From a virus, in IMG/VR virus record IMGVR_UViG_3300027784_000677, positions 1-50,215 of that record: a stretch of DNA of 50,215 bases; one strand, given 5' to 3'. A program made the translations under genes and the position numbers. Shown here one piece after another: positions 30,878 to 39,677 of this stretch (within the stretch, counting starts at the first letter, position 1; each line of letters opens with the position of its first letter). The notes below the pieces were generated by a model. It saw nothing but the letters and a program-made list of their open reading frames with translations. It was not told the origin of the DNA and did not search any database.

Positions 30878-33310
30878 CTATACATCGGGCTGATACGCAG
30901 GCCCGTAGTGGTAGCACTCGATTTGCATTTGCAGTCCATCCGCGTCCTGCGTCAGTGTCATCTCGGTAATCCTGTAAATCTCACTGACGGTCGTTGAGTA
31001 TTCTATTACCTGGATGCAGTCCCCCACCTGTAGGTGCGGTATACCAATAGCGGTGAAGTTAACCCTGCGGCCCTTAACGCGGATCCGCTTAGCAGTTCTG
31101 TCCGCTATCTCCTGCACGCCCTCCTGCGTAGTGATTTCGTTAGCATGGACTGGCATAACCTTGTCGCGCAGAACGTTGTAGTATCCCTCGTTACCTGGTC
31201 GGGCCGTCGCGGTGATCTGCTCCCCCTGACCCTCAGGAGTGCCGCCGAAGACCTTTATCTCACTATACAGGTCATCGTCCGAGATCTGATACTCCAGGCC
31301 GATTATATCCCTTCCTTCCTGGAACACCCAGGCAGGGTAAACATATCTAACCTGGACGGTGTCGCCGTCACCAATAGCTCCACCCTCGATCCTGCGAATC
31401 CTCGCCTTGTAGGGTTCCTCGAAACCATACTCAATGTAGTAGTCCTCGAAGCGCTGGTATTGCGTCTCACCGTCCGCGGAATAAACGCGGTCGCGGAAGG
31501 TCACAGCAGGTGATTCGCCAAGCTCTACCCACTCCTCACCGTCGAGGACGTGTGTCTCCTGGGCCTCGGGCTGTCTGTCAGTGTCCTCGTGGAACAGTAG
31601 CTCGCCGTCCTCGTTGCAGTAGAACTCGAACCCCACGATCTCCGCCAGTTCCTCGAACGCATCCCCGTAGCTCTCCCAGGAAACGGTGAACTCAGGGATC
31701 TCCACTCCCGTAGGCTCCACCATCACCCTATAGAAGCCCGCCCAGTGCGCCAGTGTCGTGAATATATCCTCCACAGTCCTGTTGGTGAACTTCACCGAGC
31801 GCTTACCGTCGGGAGATATAACCGTCTGGTCTAATGCCCGCTTCAGCAGGTCGCGTGCGCGGATGGTCACCCGCTGTGGGAACGTCTCCATAGTGATCCT
31901 GTCCATGAGGGACTGGATGGTCTCCGCCAGATCATCCCCATATCCCTGCTGGACTATCATGCGTTTGTTGGGCCACATCACGTGCTGGTATTCTCCCGAC
32001 CTGTCAGGGCTATACTTACCGTCCGAGTTGTCAAAGACCACGGTTGCGTCCGCGGCTCCTCCACGATTCTTGGTGATGCTAATACTCTTAGCTGGAATGG
32101 GTTCCCCACGCGGCTCGGTCATGGCAAGTATCTCGGTTCTATATCCCCTCACCAGACTGATAGCCAGCTCACGCGTCTCCGTCATCCATATGCGCGGATT
32201 GTCCAGGCTGTTACTGTGAATGTAGACCGCGTAAGTCCAAGCGCTCTTGTCCAGGAAGTTGTCGCGGCTTGGATTCTCCAAATAGTATATTCCGCACCCC
32301 GAGTATGTCCCAGGAACCACACGGAAGACCACGTCGTTTATGACGTCATAGTAGAAGGAACCAGACCAAACCCCGCCTGGCCAGCTGTCGCCCCGATTAG
32401 CATCGCTGAAGTTGTAGCGGAACTGATCCTCATTATCAGGAGTGACATTAGTCCAGGTGCTCCCCTCGGTGTCCGACCTGAAAACGTAGTTAGCTCCTGG
32501 ACTCTCCTGATATTCCACGAAGACGGTTCCATCAGGTAGCTGGACTGGCTGACCTATGCTATTAGCCCAGTTAAGCCGCCTCGCTGACAGAGTTCGCTTC
32601 CAGCTGGCCCCACCATCATCACTAATGAAGACCATGCACGTAGGCATACTTCCCCAGACCCAACTTACGTAGTAACTCCCTCCACACGCTATAATGAGTC
32701 TGCCTCCCTCGGTCTTTATCGGGATGCTGACATGACGTGCATGGATCTCACCATACCCCCGCGACGGATCGTGTGCATTGGTGTAGACGTTGGAGAAGTG
32801 CTCGAAGTCATCCCCGTCGCCGCTCTCGGACTTATAGCAGTCCAACTTCATCCCATCCAGATCTCCGCGCCGATCCTTCAGGAACAGTAAGATCTCCCCG
32901 TCGTCGTTGCGGAATAGAGAGACCTGAACACGCTCCAGGGTTTCTACTGTGATGTCCGTGACCAGGGTTTCCTCCGCGGGATAGTCGTAGGTTAAGTAGT
33001 CTATGTGGTTCTCAACGAAGCCCAAGACCACTCGGTTCTTCTGCTCCTCCTCGACATATTCCGTCCAGGCACAGACGTTCCGACCGTCCGAGGTCTCCAC
33101 CCAGTTACTCACCTGCTGGTTGGACTCCCCGTTATATCCCTGGATGACCTTGGGAGGACGATAGCTATCATCGGTATATTCCACATCAGGACTCTCATCC
33201 CCGAACACCAGTCTATCGTCACCAATGAGAACTCGGTGCGTTGGGAGCTTTGGCCCGATCATGGAGCGCTTCTTAATGGCCGCGCTCACGCCAGGAGGTA
33301 TAGGTCTCAT
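30878..33310 (-). CDS. Tail hub protein with Asp-box (BNR) propeller-like insert
   Basis: The 810-residue protein begins IPPGVSAAIKKRSMIGPK, as in tail-tip proteins. Between about 210 and 290 it has two Asp-box motifs, SDDGGASWKRT and SDTEGSTWTNV, which mark sialidase-like beta-propellers. From about 400 the sequence resembles phage tail hub/Tal-type proteins: SISITKNRGGAADATVVFDN, RVTIRARDLLKRALDQ, TVEDIFTTLAHWAGF, VGDCIQVIEYSTTVSEIYRI. No catalytic set for a sialidase is evident, so the propeller may only bind sugar. ATG 33310 overlaps the upstream gene by four bases. Confidence 0.8.
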   Translation of the reverse strand: MRPIPPGVSAAIKKRSMIGPKLPTHRVLIGDDRLVFGDESPDVEYTDDSYRPPKVIQGYNGESNQQVSNWVETSDGRNVCAWTEYVEEEQKNRVVLGFVENHIDYLTYDYPAEETLVTDITVETLERVQVSLFRNDDGEILLFLKDRRGDLDGMKLDCYKSESGDGDDFEHFSNVYTNAHDPSRGYGEIHARHVSIPIKTEGGRLIIACGGSYYVSWVWGSMPTCMVFISDDGGASWKRTLSARRLNWANSIGQPVQLPDGTVFVEYQESPGANYVFRSDTEGSTWTNVTPDNEDQFRYNFSDANRGDSWPGGVWSGSFYYDVINDVVFRVVPGTYSGCGIYYLENPSRDNFLDKSAWTYAVYIHSNSLDNPRIWMTETRELAISLVRGYRTEILAMTEPRGEPIPAKSISITKNRGGAADATVVFDNSDGKYSPDRSGEYQHVMWPNKRMIVQQGYGDDLAETIQSLMDRITMETFPQRVTIRARDLLKRALDQTVISPDGKRSVKFTNRTVEDIFTTLAHWAGFYRVMVEPTGVEIPEFTVSWESYGDAFEELAEIVGFEFYCNEDGELLFHEDTDRQPEAQETHVLDGEEWVELGESPAVTFRDRVYSADGETQYQRFEDYYIEYGFEEPYKARIRRIEGGAIGDGDTVQVRYVYPAWVFQEGRDIIGLEYQISDDDLYSEIKVFGGTPEGQGEQITATARPGNEGYYNVLRDKVMPVHANEITTQEGVQEIADRTAKRIRVKGRRVNFTAIGIPHLQVGDCIQVIEYSTTVSEIYRITEMTLTQDADGLQMQIECYHYGPAYQPDV

Positions 33311-33717
33311 TCTTCCTCACCCTCCTCCTCTTCCTCGTCCACCTCGATGAAGGTCACGGTGTAGTGGATGAGGTTATAGTAGGTATAGGTGGGCTCGCCA
33401 AGCTCCTTGATCACCATAGTCTTCTCGGTGCCGTCGTGCATTGTCAGGATGCGCTCTGCCTGATCGAACCAGTCCTGTTGCATGCCCTTGTATTCCTGCT
33501 CCTCCTCCGCGACGCAGTCCAGCGCAATTCGCTTACGCGGTATAGGGCCAGCCTGGAGCGCGGATGTTGGCCCCTTGGGGACATCCCCAGGAGGAGTAGG
33601 GAGAAGCATGACCTCGTTCACATGGCCGCCAGGGACATGTGGAGGAGTATACCCCTCCCAAACCACGAACAGCTCGCGATCACCCCAGTATATGTGCTCG
33701 TTGTATCTGATTGGCAT
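33307..33717 (-). CDS. Distal tail-region hypothetical protein
   Basis: A roughly 136-residue protein from ATG 33717 (AGGTGA six bases upstream). It begins MPIRYNEHIYWGDRELFVVW and ends with a very acidic run. The segment IPRKRIALDCVAEEEQEYKG and its position directly after the tape measure match small distal-tail or tape-measure-associated proteins of siphoviruses. No family name can be given. Confidence 0.7.
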   Translation of the reverse strand: MPIRYNEHIYWGDRELFVVWEGYTPPHVPGGHVNEVMLLPTPPGDVPKGPTSALQAGPIPRKRIALDCVAEEEQEYKGMQQDWFDQAERILTMHDGTEKTMVIKELGEPTYTYYNLIHYTVTFIEVDEEEEEGEEE

Positions 33718-33731
33718 TCTCTTCACCTACC

Positions 33732-35645
33732 TTAGTCAACGGGTATCAAGCGAACTCGGTTCGGAGTCCGACGGCTACCCTCGTCGACCTCTCCTCCCAT
33801 TGTCCGCATTACCTCGTCCATATCCAAACCTGGTATTCCAGATAGATCCAGCTTAATGTCCTTGTTGGCCGCGGCCTGCACTACTGCGATTAGGACGTCC
33901 AGCCTGTCTATTATCTGCCTCAGGCCAAAGGATGTTCCACCGTCAGCCTGACCGTCTGCGGCCCGCATATCGGGAGTGTCCATTTCGCCAATGCGACCGA
34001 AGTCGCCCTTGAGCTCATGCTCCATCTCCTCTCCCTTATCCATTATGCGATCCATTGCCTCCTCCAGGTAACTCGGACTGCTGATACCCAGTGCGCTCTT
34101 GAATCCGCCCCAGATACGGCCTCCGACGTTACTCGCGGCATCCCAGATCGCTCCACCAATGTCGGTTATGCGGGATACGGTGCGCTGGAGCCAATCCCAG
34201 ACCTGACCAGGTAGCTGTCTGACCTGCTCGATGAACCCGTCCAGCAGGTTGCGGCCCGCCTCTATAGCCCTATCACGCACCTGCGCCCTCCACTCGAGGA
34301 CGCGTCCTATCATGTTACTCAGCCACTCCCAGGCCCTACCTGGTAGCTGAGCCAGGAAGCTTATCACGTTAGATAGAAACTCGCTCGCGGCCTCACGCGC
34401 ACGCTCGATCATTTGAGCGCGCCACTCCAGGATGCGCGATATGGTGTTCACCAACCACTCCCACACGCGCCCTGGGAGCTCCGAGAACCAGTCGATTATA
34501 CCCTGGATCATGGCCCCCGCTCGTTCGCGGATCCACTCCCAGGAATCGGACAGCCAGTCGCTCACGGTATCCCAGTTCCTCCAGAGCATGTATATGGCCG
34601 CCACCAACGCCACTATACCAACGATGATCCAGGTGATCGGGTTGGCAAGCAGTGCCGCGGTGAAGCCCCAGGCCGCCTTGGTAGCCGCCAGGAATCCCTT
34701 AAGCATGCCACCCCTTAATATGGTGGCCATACCCTTCATGGCAGGGCCTACACCCATCAGGAGTGGCCCGAGATCCTTTACGGGCTCCAGGAACGTCCCC
34801 ATGCTCCACATGGCATCGTCTATACCTGCCTTGAGCCTATCCCATATGCCCAAGCTCTCGTTGTTAATCTCGGCCAGTTCCTCGGTAAGGCCCTCACTCT
34901 CTCCAACCTTCTTGTTATATTCCTCGAGCTCGTCTGCGGTCATGCCCGTTATGTCGTGGAAGGCATCAAGGTCTCCCTCAGATTCCTCAACGGCCCGCCT
35001 GAACTCCCTGACGGCCTCCTGACCTGTGTAGCCCTGGTCGCGGAACCACTCTATCGCCGCCGTGGTGTCGTCCAGGCCGAACTCCATCTTCTGGAGCTCA
35101 CCAGGCACGCGGCCCAGGTTACGCTGTAGGGTTCCAAGAGGTATATCAGTTCGCTCCGTGATGTGCGTCATGGTGTCCAGGTGATCGCCAGCCTCCTCCA
35201 GAGGTATGCCGAGCGCGCTCAAGGTCTCGTCGAACAGACCTATACTGTCAACGATGTCCTTGCCCGTGGCATCCGCGAAGTCGTCGAACGCAGGAATGAG
35301 CCGCTCGAACTGCTCCTGGCTATCTATTCCACTCTTGATTAACCGATCCATGGACGCTACCACATCGTCGTTGGAGAGAGTCGCGTCACTCATGCCCCTG
35401 GCCATACTGCGAAGGTCTTCCTCGGCCTCGCCTGTCATAGCGGACACTCCGCGCAGGGTTTCGTTTAGCTCGTGCGACCTGTTGGTCATCTTCATCACAC
35501 CTGCACCTGCCGCCGCAGTAGCCGCGCCGACCTTGACCCAGTTGCGATCTAACGTGTCCGCCACGCGGTTACTCGTGCCTCCGACGTTCTCCATCACATG
35601 GCTGGCCTGGTCGGTGGCCTTTATCAGAATGTCCATTACAGCCAT
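33732..35645 (-). CDS. Tape measure protein
   Basis: The 637-residue protein starts MAVMDILIKATDQASHVMEN, with helix-rich regions, the TP901-like stretch NDDVVASMDRLIKSGIDSQE and a hydrophobic segment FTAALLANPITWIIVGIVAL near residue 345. From about 385 there are three imperfect repeats of about 40 residues with the core LPGRVWEWLVNTISRILEWR. Length sets tail length: at about 0.15 nm per residue it predicts a tail near 95 nm. ATG 35645 follows GGGAGGGTCGCGCTG. It lies after the two chaperone frames, as usual. Confidence 0.92.
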   Translation of the reverse strand: MAVMDILIKATDQASHVMENVGGTSNRVADTLDRNWVKVGAATAAAGAGVMKMTNRSHELNETLRGVSAMTGEAEEDLRSMARGMSDATLSNDDVVASMDRLIKSGIDSQEQFERLIPAFDDFADATGKDIVDSIGLFDETLSALGIPLEEAGDHLDTMTHITERTDIPLGTLQRNLGRVPGELQKMEFGLDDTTAAIEWFRDQGYTGQEAVREFRRAVEESEGDLDAFHDITGMTADELEEYNKKVGESEGLTEELAEINNESLGIWDRLKAGIDDAMWSMGTFLEPVKDLGPLLMGVGPAMKGMATILRGGMLKGFLAATKAAWGFTAALLANPITWIIVGIVALVAAIYMLWRNWDTVSDWLSDSWEWIRERAGAMIQGIIDWFSELPGRVWEWLVNTISRILEWRAQMIERAREAASEFLSNVISFLAQLPGRAWEWLSNMIGRVLEWRAQVRDRAIEAGRNLLDGFIEQVRQLPGQVWDWLQRTVSRITDIGGAIWDAASNVGGRIWGGFKSALGISSPSYLEEAMDRIMDKGEEMEHELKGDFGRIGEMDTPDMRAADGQADGGTSFGLRQIIDRLDVLIAVVQAAANKDIKLDLSGIPGLDMDEVMRTMGGEVDEGSRRTPNRVRLIPVD

Positions 35646-35884
35646 CAGCGCGACCCTCCCTTCCTAATCCGATCCCGCATCTTCTCCTTCATGAGCTTCT
35701 TCTCATTGCCCTGGGAGGGCTTAGAAGGTGCGGCCTCGGGTTTACTTGTTCTTCTTTGACTTCCCTGCCCGTGCATTTCCTGCATTGCCAGCGGCATCGC
35801 CGTCAGCAGGAACTCCTCCTGCGCGGGAGTTAGCTCCGCCTGCGTCTGAGCCAGCGGATACCCCATCAGGCTCAGCTTCGCCAT
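35645..35884 (-). CDS. Second tail-assembly chaperone frame (gpT-like)
   Basis: The 79-residue reading MAKLSLMGYPLAQTQAELTP... overlaps the 3' end of the preceding gene in a different frame and ends at the tape measure start. Its first half looks like real protein (AQEEFLLTAMPLAMQEM), while the same DNA in the other frame is Gly/Ala-rich. It may be translated from ATG 35884 (AAGG nearby) or by ribosomal frameshifting as an extension of the upstream protein, as in lambda G-T. Shift direction would be +1 or -2. Confidence 0.6.
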   Translation of the reverse strand: MAKLSLMGYPLAQTQAELTPAQEEFLLTAMPLAMQEMHGQGSQRRTSKPEAAPSKPSQGNEKKLMKEKMRDRIRKGGSR

Positions 35885-36341
35885 CCTCTGACCTTCCTGG
35901 CTCCTTGCGAAACCTATCCAGCGCTTCGCGCTGGCTCCTCGTCACCCCACTGGCCTGGTAGATTTTGCGCGCTATCTCCGATACCGCGCCCGCAGGCTTA
36001 ATTTGCTTCACTTCGTCCACCGTCCAGTTGTAGTCTCCCACAACCCCGTAGAAGACCGCCAGTGCGTCGGCCTCGAACTCCGAGCTCGTCATGTCCTCCA
36101 TGTTGATCGAGAGGTTGAACTTCGTGTTCTCCATGTCGGGATTACCATTCCTATCCATGACGGGCTGGCCCTCGAGCTTGGTGCCGCGGTTCCTTATCGC
36201 GTCCACCTGCGCGAACTGGCCGCTGGTTAGCGGACGTATTTCAATGGTGGCCCCGCCCAGAGCACGGATGCTTACCTCCTGGGTATCATCCGCGCCCTTG
36301 AGCAGTTCCGCCCTTCCTAACTTCCTTGGTTCATCACTCAT
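35742..36341 (-). CDS. Tail-assembly chaperone (gpG-like)
   Basis: The 199-residue protein contains KLGRAELLKGADDTQEVSIR, ATIEIRPLTSGQFAQVDAIR and AVFYGVVGDYNWTVDEVKQI, typical of the proteins encoded between tail tube and tape measure. The last 45 residues are low-complexity (Gly, Ala, Asp) and coincide with the gpT-like frame. ATG 36341 follows GGGAGGAGGATGACGT. It probably coats the tape measure during tail assembly. Confidence 0.8.
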   Translation of the reverse strand: MSDEPRKLGRAELLKGADDTQEVSIRALGGATIEIRPLTSGQFAQVDAIRNRGTKLEGQPVMDRNGNPDMENTKFNLSINMEDMTSSEFEADALAVFYGVVGDYNWTVDEVKQIKPAGAVSEIARKIYQASGVTRSQREALDRFRKEPGRSEDGEAEPDGVSAGSDAGGANSRAGGVPADGDAAGNAGNARAGKSKKNK

Positions 36342-36358
36342 ACGTCATCCTCCTCCCT

Positions 36359-37642
36359 TTACTCCTCAGTTTCCTCGACCAGGCTGAAGTTCACCTGCTT
36401 GGTCTTCGCGCTCTCGATCTCCACTTCCTCCTCGGTCGCGGTCTCCCATCCTTCCTTCTCGGCCTTGATGGTGTAAGTTCCCGCGGGAACCTGAGGTATC
36501 ATATACTTACCTTCGGAATCGGTGGTAGCGGACAGATCCTCGTCCTCCACGGATACGGTTACGCCCTCGAGCTTAACCTCGGGATCATTATCGTCCGTCA
36601 CCACTCCCGACAGCGCTCCTGGGAAGTCGTCGAGATACTGTGCGTGCTCGTTCTCCAGGTTGACGAATACCTCGGTGTCAACCTCAGCGCCGTTGTGCAG
36701 TTCCATAGTGGTTCCCAGAACTGCGCGCGCCTCGGTCTCCTGGACTATCTCGTCCCGACCACTGGGTTGCTGTTGCACCTGGGTATAGATGGTATTAGGG
36801 AACTTAATCTCCATGTTACCGTGCTCACCGCTATCGAACTCCAGCCTCAGCTGGAATGGGCTCGGCCCAGTCGCGCTTACGCCGCTGTCCTCACCCCAGA
36901 GCTCCGCCAACGGGCCAGATCCCTCGTAGAATAGCGGCTTGGAAATTGTGGTCTCCCGCTCGCCAGCTATAATCCTGTAGGGATGCCTGCTACCCAGGCC
37001 TCTACCTGCCTCCGCATCCTGGTTGTTGTCGATCGTGATGGTTATGCTCTTCACCTTAGCGGAGATCTCGTCCTCGTCCTCGCCCTCATATTTCTTGAAG
37101 GCCGTCACCTCGTAGAAGGCCAGCGGATACTCCTCGGGAAGAAGCAAGTCCTGGATGGACTTCAGCGTAGCCTTCCTGTCCTTTGCCGCGGTTATGTCCG
37201 CGGTCGCCATAGTGAACTCATCCTCCACCTGGATCTCCAGGGAGTTAATGACGCATCCCGAGAAGACGTGCTCGAAGTGATCCTTTCCTACTCGGGCCAC
37301 GAAGCTCGGCAGAATGTTCAGCGGAGATCCGTAGAACTGGTGCTTGTGATGTCCGCTCTCCTCTCCACCATCATCCTTAAAGGAATATCCTCCGAGCGCC
37401 CAGGCCAGTAGGAAGCCTATGGTCTTGATGTCGAACGCGTAGACTATATTACCCGTCGGAGCGTAGAACCCTGGACGGTGTAGCCTCGCGCTCCTCTGGA
37501 GACCCCCACCATAGAACATTTGGGTATCCCCAGGTGCATCCAGCGTAGCGGATGCGATGTCAACGTGAACTTGCGCCTCAGGTGGGCTTCCCTGGTTGAA
37601 CTCACTCTCGTTCGCCAGACCCACATAACGTGCTACTGTCAT
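36359..37642 (-). CDS. Major tail tube protein with C-terminal carboxypeptidase-regulatory-like domain
   Basis: The 427-residue protein has a tube-like N-terminal part (ARYVGLANESEFNQG, HRPGFYAPTGNIVYAFD, FSGCVINSLEIQVEDEF) and ends in a CarboxypepD_reg/PEGA-like beta-sandwich: GALSGVVTDDNDPEVKLEGV, SEGKYMIPQVPAGTYTIKAE. Ig-like tails on tube proteins protrude from the tail surface and may bind sugar. Position before the chaperones supports the assignment. ATG 37642 follows GAGAGGAGGAGAAAGGC. Confidence 0.85.
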   Translation of the reverse strand: MTVARYVGLANESEFNQGSPPEAQVHVDIASATLDAPGDTQMFYGGGLQRSARLHRPGFYAPTGNIVYAFDIKTIGFLLAWALGGYSFKDDGGEESGHHKHQFYGSPLNILPSFVARVGKDHFEHVFSGCVINSLEIQVEDEFTMATADITAAKDRKATLKSIQDLLLPEEYPLAFYEVTAFKKYEGEDEDEISAKVKSITITIDNNQDAEAGRGLGSRHPYRIIAGERETTISKPLFYEGSGPLAELWGEDSGVSATGPSPFQLRLEFDSGEHGNMEIKFPNTIYTQVQQQPSGRDEIVQETEARAVLGTTMELHNGAEVDTEVFVNLENEHAQYLDDFPGALSGVVTDDNDPEVKLEGVTVSVEDEDLSATTDSEGKYMIPQVPAGTYTIKAEKEGWETATEEEVEIESAKTKQVNFSLVEETEE

Positions 37643-37660
37643 GCCTTTCTCCTCCTCTCA

Positions 37661-38161
37661 TTAGGAATTCCATTGTTTCCTGTCCTCCAGCAGGACTATG
37701 ACCACCTCGATCACAGCTACTGCCGCGAACATACTGCCCTCGGAGTGCCAAGGGCCGCTTGGTTCGAATCGGGAGCTTCTGGTGTCCTGGACGTATTTCC
37801 GCTTACCCAGGCCCCGATCCTTTATCACCACTGACCGCGCTCTGGCCGCCAGCTTGTTACTCATCTTCTTGCCCGCCAATGGATCGTTGTCCTTAACGAT
37901 GGCCGCTATAGTGATCGGGAAGTTCCACGTCTCAGCCAGTGTTCTGGGCTGGTGCGTGCATTCCGCGGGATTGGGAAAGACCCATATACACGGTGTCTTG
38001 GGCCGCGGTCTGTCACGATCTCCCCTCACAACGGCCTCCACGCCCTCGAGGTATATATCTCCATTCTCGTCGGGCTTGGTGTAATCCTCTATCGTCTGTC
38101 GAATGTGTTCCATGATCTCGTCGATCGCCTCGTCGAGCATCATGGGATTCGGGATTGACAT
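37661..38161 (-). CDS. Tail terminator-like protein
   Basis: A 166-residue protein beginning SIPNPMMLDEAIDEIMEHIR. It has a short beta core (PCIWVFPNPAECTHQP, FPITIAAIVKDNDPLAGKK) and helix AARARSVVIK. Size and position between gp10-like and tail tube genes fit the tail terminator. ATG 38161 (GGGAGGT seven bases upstream) is preferred over the GTG two codons earlier; it overlaps the preceding stop codon as TAATG. Confidence 0.75.
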   Translation of the reverse strand: MSIPNPMMLDEAIDEIMEHIRQTIEDYTKPDENGDIYLEGVEAVVRGDRDRPRPKTPCIWVFPNPAECTHQPRTLAETWNFPITIAAIVKDNDPLAGKKMSNKLAARARSVVIKDRGLGKRKYVQDTRSSRFEPSGPWHSEGSMFAAVAVIEVVIVLLEDRKQWNS

Positions 38162-38700
38162 TACCACGACCTCCCTTCCATAGCCTCTCTTACCGCCCTG
38201 CGCGCGAACTCATCAACTCGGGCCTCGGTGTCCGCGATGGCTTTGTCCGCGAACGGTCTGGGCTCCATACCCTTCACCCACGCAAATACTGGTGTCATGC
38301 CACGCTCCTCGGCCCACCTTGCGAAACTGGCCTTCTGCCAGGGAGTGGTTAGGTCTCCCTTGAAGATCATCATCTGGCCCGTTTTCTTCCAGAAGAACTT
38401 CAGGGCCTTGGCCTGTGTAGGAACTATGGGATGACCTTCTGGGCCATACACGCCCGTTCCCTCGTGGACATACATCGCATACTCGACATGAGTATAGATG
38501 CGCCAGCTGAGCTCATCATCCATCTGCTCCGAGTGGAAGCTCCCCGCCAGTCGTCCGTGATCCGTCGGTGCGTATCTGCCGATGCCCGCCTCAACATCCT
38601 TAGCAGTGTATTTCATGGCCAACTGCATCGCCAGCCTCGCCTGCTCTATGAGCTTATCAACTTCGCTGGCATCAACCTCAAACCTAATATCAGTCGCCAT
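38161..38700 (-). CDS. HK97 gp10-like tail-completion protein
   Basis: The 179-residue product fits the HK97-gp10 family: an N-terminal helix (EVDKLIEQARLAMQLAMKYT), RYAPTDHGRLAGSFHSEQ, a YTHVEYAMYVHEGTG motif and a C-terminal ADKAIADTEARVDEFAR helix. YAxxVHEGTG is the hallmark of this family. It probably closes the neck-tail interface. ATG 38700 follows GGAGGAGATGGAGA. Confidence 0.88.
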   Translation of the reverse strand: MATDIRFEVDASEVDKLIEQARLAMQLAMKYTAKDVEAGIGRYAPTDHGRLAGSFHSEQMDDELSWRIYTHVEYAMYVHEGTGVYGPEGHPIVPTQAKALKFFWKKTGQMMIFKGDLTTPWQKASFARWAEERGMTPVFAWVKGMEPRPFADKAIADTEARVDEFARRAVREAMEGRSW

Positions 38701-39136
38701 TCTCCATCTCCTCCTTACGCCGCACCCGCGCGAAGCTTAGTAGCGGCTTCATCGGATATCGGGCCAGGTCGCGCCGTATGGCATTGGTAAAGACCTGGTC
38801 TTCCACCATCTGGATGGAGAAGTCGTCTACCCTTACTATAGGTGTCTCGCGCCGCATGACGGCCTGGGCCACCATATTCGATGCCATTCGGAGAGCAATG
38901 TGGTTTATGCCTTTCGGAACCTCACCCTCCTCGTGGTAGTCGCGGTTCCTATCCTGGTCGATTAAGTCCTTTATCTGGATCAGCCAGCCCTCCACCAACT
39001 CCTCGAGCTTCTCGTCCGCGGACTTGATGACCTCCTCAGTTTCCTCATCTATATCATCCTCGAAGTCCAAGTCCGATGGTCGGATGCCCGTGTAGCGGAT
39101 TACCTCCTCGGCAGAGCTGTAATGCGGTTCCGACAT
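38690..39136 (-). CDS. Head-tail connector protein
   Basis: From ATG 39136 (GGAGG seven bases upstream) about 148 residues, mostly helical: HYSSAEEVIRYTGIRPSDLD at the start is typical of gp6/gp15-like connectors, followed by IALRMASNMVAQAVMRRE and a C-terminal basic segment. It sits directly after terminator T2, at the start of the tail block, in the place expected for the first connector. Confidence 0.78.
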   Translation of the reverse strand: MSEPHYSSAEEVIRYTGIRPSDLDFEDDIDEETEEVIKSADEKLEELVEGWLIQIKDLIDQDRNRDYHEEGEVPKGINHIALRMASNMVAQAVMRRETPIVRVDDFSIQMVEDQVFTNAIRRDLARYPMKPLLSFARVRRKEEMENGD

Positions 39137-39166
39137 GCTCACCCCTCCTCTCCGTTCGAGTGTCCC

Positions 39167-39212
39167 TTATAAAAGGAGACAGATTTAGGATATCCTAAAA
39201 CTCTACTCCTTT
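39167..39212 (-). terminator. Palindromic terminator T2 after the C2H2 gene
   Basis: The palindromic core TTTAGGATATCCTAAA (39184-39199) lies in longer arms AAAAGGAG / CTCCTTT, with one arm mutated. On the minus strand it ends in CTCCTTTTAT. It directly follows the stop codon at 39211 and so separates the head and tail blocks. Confidence 0.8.
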
Positions 39213-39609
39213 ATGCCGTGCTGTCGGAATCTGCCTCACCTTGCTCGGGTTCAGGCCCCGCATCGGGTTCGGCATCTTCCTCGTTGTCGTGCTTTCTCAT
39301 GTGACTCCTTAGGCCGTTCTCGTTCTTAGCGACGAAATCGCAGTGAGGACATTGAACGCCCTCCTCCTCGGAGGTATCAACCTCACCTTCAGGAGTATCA
39401 TAACCCTCAGCAGGAGCGGTCTCCTCCTGCGTGGTAGCAGTGGCCTCCTTGGACTTCCTTACCTCGAACAGGTTCACGTGAGCCGTGACCTGGGACTTCT
39501 GATAGTCCGTCAGGCTAACGGTCGTTATGCCTGGATGGAAGACCTTCCCCGCCCTGCCCACGGGCTGATTGCTCGTGTTCCTTATGGTCACGCGTTTCTT
39601 AACGGACAC
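39211..39609 (-). CDS. Structural-region protein with a C2H2 zinc finger
   Basis: The 132-residue protein has an N-terminal beta-domain (KKRVTIRNTSNQPVGRAGKV, FHPGITTVSLTDYQKSQVTA) like small head-region phage proteins. It then has an acidic linker and CPHCDFVAKNENGLRSHMRK followed by His: Cys87, Cys90, His103 and His107 form a canonical C2H2 finger (C-x2-C-x12-H-x3-H). The acidic tail follows. Start GTG 39609 has GGAGGT eight bases upstream. C2H2 fingers are common in archaeal viruses and eukaryotes but unusual in phage structural genes. It may bind DNA in the head or neck. Confidence 0.75.
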   Translation of the reverse strand: MSVKKRVTIRNTSNQPVGRAGKVFHPGITTVSLTDYQKSQVTAHVNLFEVRKSKEATATTQEETAPAEGYDTPEGEVDTSEEEGVQCPHCDFVAKNENGLRSHMRKHDNEEDAEPDAGPEPEQGEADSDSTA

Positions 39610-39638
39610 TTACTACACCTCCTCCAATTTAAGATATG

Positions 39639-39665
39639 AGAGGTGGCCGTTTACGACCACCCCTC
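39639..39665 (-). other. Hairpin after the major capsid gene
   Basis: Minus strand GAGGGGTGGTCG and CGGCCACCTCTC pair around TAAA, 12 bases after the capsid stop codon. No U-tract follows. It could protect the abundant capsid mRNA from 3' decay. Confidence 0.5.
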
Positions 39666-39677
39666 ACACTGTGAGCC

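Noticed and set aside
37755-37775. A GGTTCGAATC-like tRNA T-arm
   Set aside because: It lies inside a tail gene and no acceptor, D-arm or anticodon stem fits around it. No tRNA was found anywhere.
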